From an uncultured Cyclobacteriaceae bacterium (GTDB lineage: Bacteria > Bacteroidota > Bacteroidia > Cytophagales > Cyclobacteriaceae): 35,363 bases of DNA. This document shows positions 17,346 to 26,606 of this stretch, one piece after another. The DNA lies in NCBI GenBank assembly GCA_947492745.1, contig CANLOE010000078.1:1-35363 (forward strand), in the 5' to 3' direction. A program made the position numbers and the translations under genes. The notes beneath the pieces were generated by a model that was given only the letters and a program-made list of their open reading frames with translations, did no database searches and was not told where the DNA came from. Positions within the stretch are counted from its first letter, which is position 1. Each line of letters begins with the position of its first letter.

Positions 17346-18131
17346 ATGAATAACCACATCTTGACAATACTGGTATGGAGCTTGCTTAGCTGCTATGGCC
17401 TCAGTGCCGGAGCGCAGACGGGAACAGTAAACTCGGGTGATATTGATAATGAAGTATTTGCAGAAAAATACCACATCGATATCAACGATTTGGAAGCCGA
17501 ATGGCCAAAGGTGCACTATATCGGTGAGGGACCACTGGCCTTTTCTTTTGAAGAGACCGGTAGTGAGTCCGAGGGACACCTGAGCTATACCCTTAAAGAC
17601 TGGAAAAAGAAGACAGTAGGTACAGGCCGACTGCCAAAGAAGATGGGCCCGAACCACTATGACATAGCCATAGAAAACCTTGCGGAAAAGACCACCTATC
17701 AGCTTCAGATAAAAACGGGCGATAGGGCATACGACCTACTGTTCCGCAAAGAGGACTTCCCACCACTGAGCAATGTGGACATCCGCATAGGGGAAGGGGA
17801 CATCGATTGCGGACAGGGCAGCCGAATGGTCTACAAAGGTTCCTTTGCGGGAGGAAGACCACCCTATAGCGCCGTATGGAACATCAGCACCGACCGGGCG
17901 GGAGCCGAATCTTTGATACCCATGAAAACGAAAATTGTCAATGGAGCACAGGAGCTGGACGAGTTGGAAGTCATCGGCCTTGCCGATTATTACGTGCACC
18001 TGGACATCACCGATGGCTGTGGGGAGGTACAACGGCAAACAGCCTATGTGACCTGCTCGGAGGACCGTCAAGAGCGCCGAATGGGCATCGAGCTATCCCC
18101 CGGCCCCACGGACATCCCCACAGAACATTAA
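17346..18131 (+). CDS. Secreted hypothetical protein, RHS cluster
   Basis: A 261-aa exported protein that I do not recognise. The signal peptide is MNNHILTILVWSLLSCYGLS followed by AGAQ. The rest is beta-rich. One domain at about 50-140 ends LAEKTTYQLQIKTGDRAYDL. A second at about 145-240 (IRIGEGDIDCGQGSRMVYKG, then SFAGGRPPYSAVWNIS) has the look of an SprB/PKD-type Ig module of the kind common in Bacteroidota surface proteins, with cysteines DCG, DGCG and VTC that could form disulfides. There is no lipobox and no T9SS tail. It lies 11 bases after the barrel-like gene and is probably co-translated with it. It is separated from the next gene by a 203-base gap that holds a dispersed repeat. Confidence 0.7.
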   Translation: MNNHILTILVWSLLSCYGLSAGAQTGTVNSGDIDNEVFAEKYHIDINDLEAEWPKVHYIGEGPLAFSFEETGSESEGHLSYTLKDWKKKTVGTGRLPKKMGPNHYDIAIENLAEKTTYQLQIKTGDRAYDLLFRKEDFPPLSNVDIRIGEGDIDCGQGSRMVYKGSFAGGRPPYSAVWNISTDRAGAESLIPMKTKIVNGAQELDELEVIGLADYYVHLDITDGCGEVQRQTAYVTCSEDRQERRMGIELSPGPTDIPTEH

Positions 18132-18132
18132 A

Positions 18133-18300
18133 CCCAGATCATGCATTGAAAAATCTACTGTGGACCTAAATGTCTGAAAATCAGTCGTGTACTGAGTTTT
18201 TTTGAATTCACCATAGCGGTGCTATGCTAAATCCAATAAAACTCCCTGATTTATGGATATGTAAACCCTCGTTACGAAGTTCCAACGCATGATCCTGGTT
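18133..18300 (-). repeat. Dispersed repeat inside the RHS cluster
   Basis: The gap between the second and third cluster genes carries a copy of the minus-strand repeat that forms the 3' part of the ORF at 15475-15882. Shared blocks are gaattcacc, agcggtgcta, ccctc and cgaagttccaacg. Its outer ends form an imperfect inverted repeat (ccagatcatgcattg near 18134-18149 against caacgcatgatcctgg near 18283-18299). A similar edge motif (aatcatgcgttggaac) occurs at 7276-7290. The insertion would interrupt the transcript leader but no coding sequence. Confidence 0.65.
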
Positions 18301-18334
18301 AAAAACGCTTACGAAATATCATTTATATACCCCT

Positions 18335-18934
18335 ATGAACCGATTGAACCCTAACTATTGGATAGGCCTATGGATACTCTGCTACTGCACGGGTTGTGGG
18401 CCCATCGCCCCCGAAGAGTACCGCCAGTGGGTCGAAGACCCGGACAACGGACTGGTCCAGCACAAGGAGGCCGGAGACTACCGATACGAACTACAGTACC
18501 GCCCCTTGGCCTATAGTGCGCTACAGCACTATGGACCCTCCATGCAATCCGCGGAACTGGACACCTATACAAAAGAAAATGGAGGACTACAGTACCTGGA
18601 ACTCAAGCTCTCCCCAAAAAACGGGAAAGACCTCCTACAGTTCGGTGCCCAAAGTGAAGAAGACCTACAGCGAAGGGCCTACCACTTCTCCTACAGGATG
18701 CAGGAGAGGATATTCCTAGAGCAGCAGGGGCAGCGTTTTCCCTGTGTGCTGTACCACTTCGAACGCTCTTTCGACCTCAAGCCCGGACGTACCTTTCTCC
18801 TCGGCTTCGCCGCCGCACCAGAGAAAACGGGTATCGACTGCAAAGTAATCATCGAAGATCCCTTTTTGGGTTCCGATAGACTCAGTTTTCATTTTAAACA
18901 AGACACTACCCCCAATTTCGTCGCTACACGATAA
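18335..18934 (+). CDS. Predicted lipoprotein, RHS cluster
   Basis: A 199-aa protein of unknown family. The N-terminus MNRLNPNYWIGLWILCYCTG then C21 reads as a lipoprotein signal peptide, although position -3 is Cys instead of the usual Leu, so anchoring is likely rather than certain. The mature part is soluble and acidic, with a helical N-terminal region (PEEYRQWVEDPDNGLVQHKE) and a beta-rich remainder. It ends only 7 bases before the 1600-aa shell gene, so the two are almost certainly translated from the same message. Inferred role: outer-membrane-attached accessory or tether for the giant proteins. No sequence feature gives a mechanism. Confidence 0.75.
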   Translation: MNRLNPNYWIGLWILCYCTGCGPIAPEEYRQWVEDPDNGLVQHKEAGDYRYELQYRPLAYSALQHYGPSMQSAELDTYTKENGGLQYLELKLSPKNGKDLLQFGAQSEEDLQRRAYHFSYRMQERIFLEQQGQRFPCVLYHFERSFDLKPGRTFLLGFAAAPEKTGIDCKVIIEDPFLGSDRLSFHFKQDTTPNFVATR

Positions 18935-18941
18935 TAGATCT

Positions 18942-21900
18942 ATGAAACACGATTCACGAAAAACATACCTGAGGTACATGGCTGCTTTTCTGGCCCTGAA
19001 CCTGGTATTGCAGAGCATCGCCCCCTATGCGGCACTGGCACTGACCTCCGGCCCCAGCCAGCCCGAGATACAGTCCTTCGAACCCGCAGGAACAACCCAA
19101 ATGGTAGACCCCTTTTCAGGTGATTTTACCTATAACATCCCTCTTTTCGAGCTTCCCGGCCCCAATGGGGGCTACCCTTTCAATCTGGCTTACCATAGCG
19201 GAGTAAATATGGACCAAGAAGCAAGTTGGGTAGGTCTTGGATGGAATCTGAACGTAGGTGCCGTCAATCGGCAAATGCGCGGCCTGCCCGACGACTTCAG
19301 TGGAGGGAAAGACGAAATCACCAAAAAGACCCACCTCCGGCCCAACCGTACCTTTGGGATAGCAGGGGGAGGCAATACCGAGGCCTTCGGAAAATCGGGC
19401 TTTTTGAGCTTGGGCGTGGAGCTACAGGCCTTTTACAACAACTACAAAGGCGTGGGCCTAAACCTGGAACCTTCATTGAACTTTATCAAGTCCCTATCGG
19501 GAAGTGGGCAGGCCCGACTGGGCCTGAACTTCAGTCTCAATACCCAAGAAGGGGCGGGGCTAAGTCCATCACTGAGCCTGTCCAGTAATATAAAAGGCAA
19601 AGGCTTCGACTTCAATGTCGCCGGTAATCTGAGCAGCAGACGTGGCCTTTCGGACATATCCCTTTCCTCAGCGTACAGAATCCCAAAAATGAATCCCGAG
19701 AAAGGAGTCGCTGTCCATACCGTCGCGTCCGCCAACCTCTCCTTGGCCGAATCGGGCTACACGCCTCAAGTCAGTCTCCCCTACCGGGCGACACAGGCCA
19801 GTTTTCTGTTCCGTGGAGGTGCTTCCTTCTTCACCATCTTTGGTAACGGTTTTCTGCGGGGCTTTTACAATGAGCAGAAAATCAAGGATAATGGAAAAAC
19901 CGTCGCCTTTCCTGCCTATGGTTATCTTCACCTACAGGAGGACATCCCCATGAACGGCATCATGGACTTCAATCGGGAGAAGGACGGCTCCCTGTTCAAC
20001 AATACGCCCAACCTCCCTATCCCCAACCTGACCTATGATATCTATTCGGTCAACGCCCAGGGCATGTCGGGCATGTTCCGGCCCTGCCGTTCGGATATCG
20101 GCATACTTCGCGACAATATGGGCGAATCCTCTACCTTCAGTGCCAGTCTGGGTATCGATGCACCCGTTTTCAAGGCAGGAGTCAATGGAAGCGTATCTCT
20201 GGGCAGTACCGTTTCGGGAGGACAGTGGAAGAAAGGAAAGGGACCCTACGGCCAGACAGTGGACTTCAAAAGAGAAAGCTCCGGGGATATCGGTTACGAA
20301 CCCTATTACTTCCAGTCCCATGGGGAAATGACACCGGAAAGTATAGAGGAGATAGACCGTATCTATGACGATAAGATCGTCTCGGCCCAGCTTACCGGAG
20401 GACGGAAAAACCCTTATATCAATGCCCTGAAAGTGGATTCGGAGACACAGTGGCTCGATGAGGGCCGTGCCCAGCGTCAGCACCGCAAAGTGCGCAGTGC
20501 CACTACGCAGGCCCTGACCAATGCAGAACTGGCCGGCAGTACGGTGCCCGGAGAGTTCAGACCCACGCCCTCCGTTGCCCGTAACGATGCTGACAGGTCC
20601 AAACACGTAGGAGCCTTCGTTAGTACCAATGCCGGAGGTACGCGCTATGTCTATGCCCTTCCTGCCTATAATCACAAGCAGGTAGAATGCCAGTTCAGCA
20701 CTCCCCATCCCCGTGACCCTGCAACGACCAAGGTCGAAGCCCTGACCGAGGAGCAGGTGAAAAACCTGAAAGACGGTGACCGTTATTATCAGCGTACCGA
20801 AATCTCCGCCTACCCTTATGCGCATCTATTGACAGCTGTACTGGGGCCGGACTATGTAGATGTGGATGGCAATGGCCCATCGGCCAAAGACCTGGGCTAT
20901 TGGGTCCGTTTCAATTATGAAAGGAAAGAGGCCAACTACAAATGGAGGGCACCCTATCACGGAGCCAATTACAGCGAAGGTCAGGAGTCCCGTGGCACAG
21001 ACGATAAAGGGTCCTACCTCTATGGAGAAAAGGAGGTCTACTACCTGAAAAGCGCCGAAACCAAGTCGCACATTGCGCTCTTCAGCCTGAGCGGTAGGGA
21101 AGATGGACGTGGAGCGTTCAAAGAAGTACAAAATGCACCACCTTATGGAGCACGCTCCCACAGACTGGACAAGATCAGTCTTTATAGCAAGGGACTGGAC
21201 AATGCAAGAAGTGAAAACCCCATTAAAAGTGTACACTTCGATTACAGCTACGACCTCTGCCGGGGTGTACCGAACAATGCCCTGGCCAATGGAGGCAAGC
21301 TTACCCTGAAGGGACTGCACTTTACCTATGAAAAGAACCAAAGGGGAGGACTTAATCCCTACCGCTTCGACTACTATGCGGAAGCCGCCGCCGATGGAGC
21401 CACCTACGATACACGGAACTATGACCGCTGGGGTAATCGGAATACCTTCGATAGTGCCGATCCCGACAAACGGAACTTTCCCTATGTGTACCAGGGAAAG
21501 GAGTACAGTGCCGCACAGCGCAGGGATGACCTCACCGCTTGGAACCTCAAACGTATCCAAATGCCCTCGGGAGGAAGCATCACCATCGACTACGAACCTG
21601 ATGACTATGCCTATGTCCAGCACAAAGAGGCCATGCAGATGATGCCCATCGTCTCCGTGGCCCCGAACCTCGACGATATCCATGGCAACCAATTGTACAC
21701 TGCCGGGTCATCGGGACGGAGTTCCATCCTATTTCCATTGGAGACACCCATAGCTGCTGAACTCTCCCCCGACGAACGCTATGAAAAACTGAGCCGATAC
21801 CTGGACGATACGGGGCAGCTCTACTTCCGTGCCCGAGTGCGACTCAAAGGGACGGTCTACGAAAAGATCAGTGGCTATGCGGATATCCGCAAACAGCCCA

Positions 21901-23744
21901 ACGGGCGCTGGGCCATATTCCCCGAAAGAAAGTCGGACAGTGGGGACTTCACCCATGCCCGTATCGAACTCATGCGTGTCGAAAACGAGCACCCCATAGC
22001 CGTGGCCGCCTGGCAGCACATACGACTGCTCAGCCCCGACCTCATCTACAATCGGAATTTCGACAACAACGACCTGGACCTTCAAGCGGCATGGAATGCC
22101 GTCCGAAGTCTGGTATCCCTCATCCCTGAGGTAAAATCCATCTTCCAGAACTTCCATAGGTATGCAAAGGAAAAACGCATGGCCCGTTTTATCGACACCG
22201 ACTACGCCTATGTCCGACTGAACACGCCCGATGGCATCAAGTATGGCGGGGGCCTTCGTGTAAGGCAGGTCAGCATGGACGACAACTGGTCCGATGGCTA
22301 TGCGGGCACTTATGGACAGTACTACGAATATACCAAAGAGGCACCGGGCTACGATGCACCCATCAGTAGTGGTGTGGCCGCGTACGAACCGCTCATCGGC
22401 GGGGATGCCATCGCATTGAGGAAAGCGAGGACCTTTCAGAAAAAAGTGCTCTTGAAGAGCAATGAGCGGCATTTTGTAGAGTATCCCATGAACGAGAGCC
22501 ACTATCCCGGACCGCAGGTCGGCTACAGTAAGGTCAGTGTCTACAGTCTGGTAGCTGCCAAGCTGGCCGGTAAACCCGTGGACTATGAGCTCGCCGAAGG
22601 AGAACACCCCTCGACTACGGGCAAAATGGTCCACGAATTCCATACGGCCAGGGAATATCCCGTGTTCTCCACCTTTTCGGACATCGACGCACGGCCCTTC
22701 AAACGGGTGGTGCCCGCCCCCTTTGCTACCCTAACGGAAACCAACTTTACGGCCAGTCAAGGTTACGTGGTGGAGCTCAATAACATGCACGGCAAGCCCA
22801 AGAAAATGTCGTATTTTGCCCAAGCCTCCGATGGCAGCTTTCCCGATAGCCCACTGAGCTATGTGAGCTACTCATATCGGCAGACCCGGCGGGAGCTGGA
22901 GGGCCGGGAAACCTTCGTATTGAACAACAAAGTAAATACCCTCAGAGAGGACCATGATGACGGACAACTGCTTACGGGAGAGGCCTACCTCGGCCGTAGC
23001 CAAGAGATGTACAGCGATATGCGACGTTCCGAAGAAGCCTTTTTCCAAGGGGGACTGGAATTCAATCTCGATATCGTGCTCATACCGATATTGTTCCCTT
23101 TTCTATTACCTATGCCTTCGATCTGGCCCAGTGGAGGAGTGTCGACCAGTAGCACCCGTACCGTGGTCATGAACAAGGTCATCCATCGTTCGGGTATTCT
23201 CGAAAAGGTGACCGCCCATGACCGTGGGTCCACCATCGTTACCGAAAACCTGCTGTGGGACCACGCCACAGGCGAAGTGGTATTGACCAAGGTGAACAAT
23301 AATTTCGAGGAACCTATCTACAGTTACAACCTTCCCGCTCACTTGAAATACCCCGCTATGGGCCCCGCCTATCGCAATCAGGGCCTTCGGTTCACCACCA
23401 CTTTTGCGACCGTACCCAAAGGTAGCGGAACCGTTCCCGACCTGTACCGCGCCGTGGACAGTGGTCAGGAATGGCAGAACCTCCTCCATCCCGGGGATGC
23501 CTTCATCATTGGCAATGGCGAGGCCATGGCTCGCTACAGCGGCGAGGAAAACGGTGCGGCCATCTTTCATTCGCAAGAGGACCTGAGCAGTTTGGGGGAA
23601 AGTAGCGCATTGCTCTACCGCTCTGGCAGGAGAAACCTGCTCAGTACTACCACAGCAACACTATCATCGAAGAAAAACCCATTGGAAAAAAAGAACAGAG
23701 GACTACTGGAATACACTAAGGAAGTCCCCGATCCTAATTATTGA
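18942..23744 (+). CDS. Giant SpvB/Tc-B-like shell protein accompanying an RHS toxin
   Basis: A 1600-aa exported protein with an N-terminal signal (about 1-34, MAAFLALNLVLQSIAPYAAL). The opening VDPFSGDFTYNIPLFELPG, then GGYPFNLAYHSG and SWVGLGWNLNVGAVNRQMRG (about 55-115), is the typical start of the large Bacteroidota proteins found beside RHS genes, and resembles the start of SpvB/TcdB-type toxin shells. Further family-typical segments are FDYYAEAAADGATYDTRNYD with RWGN (about 810), MPSGGSITIDYEPDDYAYVQ (about 873-892), a hydrophobic patch VLIPILFPFLLPMPSIWPS (about 1378-1397), then VIHRSGILEKVTAHDRG and TENLLWDHATGEVVLTK. Known for Tc toxins: B and C proteins together build a hollow cocoon that encloses the toxic tip. 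By inference this protein may form part of such a shell around the downstream RHS protein. It has no T9SS tail. Confidence 0.82.
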   Translation: MKHDSRKTYLRYMAAFLALNLVLQSIAPYAALALTSGPSQPEIQSFEPAGTTQMVDPFSGDFTYNIPLFELPGPNGGYPFNLAYHSGVNMDQEASWVGLGWNLNVGAVNRQMRGLPDDFSGGKDEITKKTHLRPNRTFGIAGGGNTEAFGKSGFLSLGVELQAFYNNYKGVGLNLEPSLNFIKSLSGSGQARLGLNFSLNTQEGAGLSPSLSLSSNIKGKGFDFNVAGNLSSRRGLSDISLSSAYRIPKMNPEKGVAVHTVASANLSLAESGYTPQVSLPYRATQASFLFRGGASFFTIFGNGFLRGFYNEQKIKDNGKTVAFPAYGYLHLQEDIPMNGIMDFNREKDGSLFNNTPNLPIPNLTYDIYSVNAQGMSGMFRPCRSDIGILRDNMGESSTFSASLGIDAPVFKAGVNGSVSLGSTVSGGQWKKGKGPYGQTVDFKRESSGDIGYEPYYFQSHGEMTPESIEEIDRIYDDKIVSAQLTGGRKNPYINALKVDSETQWLDEGRAQRQHRKVRSATTQALTNAELAGSTVPGEFRPTPSVARNDADRSKHVGAFVSTNAGGTRYVYALPAYNHKQVECQFSTPHPRDPATTKVEALTEEQVKNLKDGDRYYQRTEISAYPYAHLLTAVLGPDYVDVDGNGPSAKDLGYWVRFNYERKEANYKWRAPYHGANYSEGQESRGTDDKGSYLYGEKEVYYLKSAETKSHIALFSLSGREDGRGAFKEVQNAPPYGARSHRLDKISLYSKGLDNARSENPIKSVHFDYSYDLCRGVPNNALANGGKLTLKGLHFTYEKNQRGGLNPYRFDYYAEAAADGATYDTRNYDRWGNRNTFDSADPDKRNFPYVYQGKEYSAAQRRDDLTAWNLKRIQMPSGGSITIDYEPDDYAYVQHKEAMQMMPIVSVAPNLDDIHGNQLYTAGSSGRSSILFPLETPIAAELSPDERYEKLSRYLDDTGQLYFRARVRLKGTVYEKISGYADIRKQPNGRWAIFPERKSDSGDFTHARIELMRVENEHPIAVAAWQHIRLLSPDLIYNRNFDNNDLDLQAAWNAVRSLVSLIPEVKSIFQNFHRYAKEKRMARFIDTDYAYVRLNTPDGIKYGGGLRVRQVSMDDNWSDGYAGTYGQYYEYTKEAPGYDAPISSGVAAYEPLIGGDAIALRKARTFQKKVLLKSNERHFVEYPMNESHYPGPQVGYSKVSVYSLVAAKLAGKPVDYELAEGEHPSTTGKMVHEFHTAREYPVFSTFSDIDARPFKRVVPAPFATLTETNFTASQGYVVELNNMHGKPKKMSYFAQASDGSFPDSPLSYVSYSYRQTRRELEGRETFVLNNKVNTLREDHDDGQLLTGEAYLGRSQEMYSDMRRSEEAFFQGGLEFNLDIVLIPILFPFLLPMPSIWPSGGVSTSSTRTVVMNKVIHRSGILEKVTAHDRGSTIVTENLLWDHATGEVVLTKVNNNFEEPIYSYNLPAHLKYPAMGPAYRNQGLRFTTTFATVPKGSGTVPDLYRAVDSGQEWQNLLHPGDAFIIGNGEAMARYSGEENGAAIFHSQEDLSSLGESSALLYRSGRRNLLSTTTATLSSKKNPLEKKNRGLLEYTKEVPDPNY

Positions 23745-23761
23745 TACTACAGAACAGTACT

Positions 23762-26584
23762 ATGAACAAGCAAATGAATTTCGACACTCCGAAGGGAAAA
23801 AAAGCGACTTCCGTAAAGTACCGAACCGGTCTGTATGGGATATTGGCACTTCTGGTGAGCCTGCTCTCCCTAGAGGTCCAGGCACAGCGGCCCTGCGGAA
23901 AACTGGACCTGTTCGGCCCCACTACAGTGAACAGTGGCAGCACCCATAACTATAGCTATAGCACATTTCTGTTCGGCTGCGAAGGATCTATATCCGGAGA
24001 AATCGATGACCTTGATATCCGTGCGGGCATATACAATGCTTCGGGGACCAAGATAAGAAACCTGGACTTCGCGGTCTTCGAGGAAATCGCGGTTTCCTGG
24101 CCCGATGCGGGAAGCTATGAAATCAGGGCCGTTCTTACCGGAAGCTGTAACAATATCTCCTGCCGGACAGCGGCCGCCCTGTTAGTGACCGTCCGACCGC
24201 GGGCCTCGGCCTGTGCAGGTCTACAGATACGGAAATCGGACAATACCCTGACCTCTTCCATCACTGCCGGGGTTACCTCTTACCGCTGGTACCGCAATGA
24301 CCAGCTGCTGGCGGGGGAGGTAGGGCCTAGTATCACCGTATCCCGAAATGGCCGCTATCGTTTGCGTATCGTCAAGAATGGGGATACCTGCGAGAACACC
24401 TATAGTTTTCTGACAGCGGGCTGTCCCGCCCCCAATATCAGTATCGTCGGAGGGCTTGCCTTTATCCACTCCCTTATCGTGCGTTCCGATTTTGAGTTCG
24501 ATAGTTATACCTGGTACCTCAATGGTGAGGAAGTAGGTACGGGGAAAACCCTTGAGATCTGTGAACCCGGAGAGTACAAGGTCACCGCTCGGATGGAACC
24601 CGGTACCCAGTGCCAGCGATCGGCATGGAAAACGGTCTCAAATATGCCTCCCATCAGAGCCAAGTTTACCTATACCAACTGCTACCGAAACGGTAGCCCT
24701 TTTGAGTTCAAGTTCAAAGCCTATGCGGGCAATTTACGCTACCCAACAGAGTACCTATGGGACTTTGGCGACGGTACCACCTCCACCAGTGCCGAACCCA
24801 ACCATGTCTACGAAAAGAAGGCGGAGCCTTGGAACGACCGCTATACCGTCACCCTGACGGTGAAGTTGAAGGACACAGGACTCTGCAAGGACCGAAGCTA
24901 TACGGTACGCAGTCGGCAGCGTATCACCATACGCAAAAAGATAATACTGGCCGATAGGGCACTCTGTGCGGCCCAGTTTCCCCACGAACTGGTCGCCGGT
25001 GGGAACTTCGCTACCTATACTTGGAAAAAGGATGGCGTGACCTTAGTGAGTGATGGCAAGGGACAGGACCGGTGGCGCATCGAAGCTCCGGGTGATGTGG
25101 GCGAATACGAGGTTACTGCCAAAAAAGGAAAGTGCATGGAGTCCGAAACGGTCAAGGTCCGGTTTATCGATGATGCCCTGAGTCCAAAAACCAAAGAACT
25201 GAGACTATCCGGTTTTATACTCAATGATGTGCTGTCCTCTTCGGTACAGACCTATAGCGATGCTTGGAACAGTGACTTCCATGCCCTGAACGACCTGGAC
25301 CGCAGACTGACCGATAGACTGCTGCAAAAGGATACCTATGCTACAGGTCAGAAGGGTATCTGGAGGGCCGAGGGCACTTATGTCTACGATACCGAACGAA
25401 GCTCGGCAGCACTGGAGCCCGATGGGGACGGCAGACCCGATATTCGGCAGGATGGCCTGATCAAGAACCTGCTCATGTACAATTGGAGATATGAGGAAGT
25501 ACAGCTCGGTAGCTGGTTGAAATCGAATACCATCACCCGCTACAACCCCTTGAGCTACGAACAGGAAAACAGGGATGTGCTGGGTCGGCACAGTGCGGCC
25601 ATCTACGGATACAAAGACCAGCTGACGACGGCCGTAGGGGTCAATACCCGCTATGAGGAGATGGCCTTCAGTGGTTTTGAGCAGAACGGCGACCACGGTA
25701 ATTTTCACCTCACCTCCGCAAGGCCCCGACAACTGAGCCTCGATATAGACAATGGCTTCGACAATATCGGGTTTATGGAAGTCCCTAAGGCCGACCTACA
25801 GTTCCTTGAGGGAGAGAAGGTCATCCTTTACGGCAAACGCTTCAGTCCTATACCGGCCATCTTCTTCGGTTATGATTATCCACTCTACCGGAAAAACAGG
25901 GACTTTTATTTTCGGGAAGTGACCGTGGCCTGTGTGCTGAACCAAGGGGACAACGGAAAGGCCAGTACCCTGATCTTCGATGGGAGAGATGCCCTTTATG
26001 ATCTCGGTTATTGGACGGGAAAGCTCCTCTACACCAAGAGGTCCGCAGCAAAGGACGATATCGTCGTGAGTACGAAGGAAGCTCATACAGGAGAGCGGAG
26101 CCTAGAAGTCAGGCCCACAACCACGAACAGGATTTTCCTACAGGATTACCTGAAGTTGGAACAGGGCAAGACCTATATCCTGAGTGCCTGGGTCAAATCA
26201 GGAAATCCGCGTGCGGCCCTACGCTTACTAATGGACGGGACGACCACAGATTTTAAAGGTAGCGGAGAGCCTATCGACGGGTGGACACGCATCGAAGGAC
26301 ACTTTACCTACACCAGTGCTACGAACAAGCCGATTTCCCTACAGTTCCTGGCCGCAGGCAGTACCGCTTACTTTGATGATCTCCGTCTATATCCTACTGA
26401 CGGGAACATGCAGAGCTATGTCTACAGCCACGATAACTATCGGCTCAAAGCCACCTTGGACAATAACAACTATGCCACGCTCTATTACTATGATGCCGAA
26501 GGCAAGCTCTCCCTCGTCAAAAAGGAAACCGCCGAAGGAATAAAGACCATACAGGAGACCCGAAGCTATCAAATAGTGGATTGA
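23762..26584 (+). CDS. PKD/Ig-like exported protein with RHS-like C-terminus
   Basis: A 940-aa protein, started at ATG 23762; the frame is open upstream to an unlikely TTG at 23741 that overlaps the previous stop. The signal peptide ends SLEVQAQ. Several Ig/PKD-like units follow, each with an aromatic core strand: YRWYRNDQLL, YTWYLNGEEV, a PKD unit with YLWDFGDGTTSTSAEPNHVY (about 331-351), and YTWKKDGVTL. A long central region (about 470-780, CBM-free and unrecognised) is followed by a jelly-roll carbohydrate-binding-like domain (about 800-880, KTYILSAWVKSGNPRAALRL). The end, YSHDNYRLKATLDNNNYATL then YYYDAEGKLSLVKKETAEGI, is an RHS/YD-repeat-like hairpin pair. It sits 17 bases after the shell gene. 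Inferred role: accessory surface or shell component that joins the RHS protein through its YD-like tail. Confidence 0.78.
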   Translation: MNKQMNFDTPKGKKATSVKYRTGLYGILALLVSLLSLEVQAQRPCGKLDLFGPTTVNSGSTHNYSYSTFLFGCEGSISGEIDDLDIRAGIYNASGTKIRNLDFAVFEEIAVSWPDAGSYEIRAVLTGSCNNISCRTAAALLVTVRPRASACAGLQIRKSDNTLTSSITAGVTSYRWYRNDQLLAGEVGPSITVSRNGRYRLRIVKNGDTCENTYSFLTAGCPAPNISIVGGLAFIHSLIVRSDFEFDSYTWYLNGEEVGTGKTLEICEPGEYKVTARMEPGTQCQRSAWKTVSNMPPIRAKFTYTNCYRNGSPFEFKFKAYAGNLRYPTEYLWDFGDGTTSTSAEPNHVYEKKAEPWNDRYTVTLTVKLKDTGLCKDRSYTVRSRQRITIRKKIILADRALCAAQFPHELVAGGNFATYTWKKDGVTLVSDGKGQDRWRIEAPGDVGEYEVTAKKGKCMESETVKVRFIDDALSPKTKELRLSGFILNDVLSSSVQTYSDAWNSDFHALNDLDRRLTDRLLQKDTYATGQKGIWRAEGTYVYDTERSSAALEPDGDGRPDIRQDGLIKNLLMYNWRYEEVQLGSWLKSNTITRYNPLSYEQENRDVLGRHSAAIYGYKDQLTTAVGVNTRYEEMAFSGFEQNGDHGNFHLTSARPRQLSLDIDNGFDNIGFMEVPKADLQFLEGEKVILYGKRFSPIPAIFFGYDYPLYRKNRDFYFREVTVACVLNQGDNGKASTLIFDGRDALYDLGYWTGKLLYTKRSAAKDDIVVSTKEAHTGERSLEVRPTTTNRIFLQDYLKLEQGKTYILSAWVKSGNPRAALRLLMDGTTTDFKGSGEPIDGWTRIEGHFTYTSATNKPISLQFLAAGSTAYFDDLRLYPTDGNMQSYVYSHDNYRLKATLDNNNYATLYYYDAEGKLSLVKKETAEGIKTIQETRSYQIVD

Positions 26585-26606
26585 TAACCATTTTGAGAAA
26601 AAACAC

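Noticed and set aside
20826-21692. 288-aa minus-strand frame inside the 1600-aa gene (and similar long antisense frames at 19932-20825, 21729-22643, 8900-9676 and 9752-10471)
   Set aside because: These are antisense shadows of high-G+C coding sequence. They lie wholly within confidently assigned genes and lack domains.
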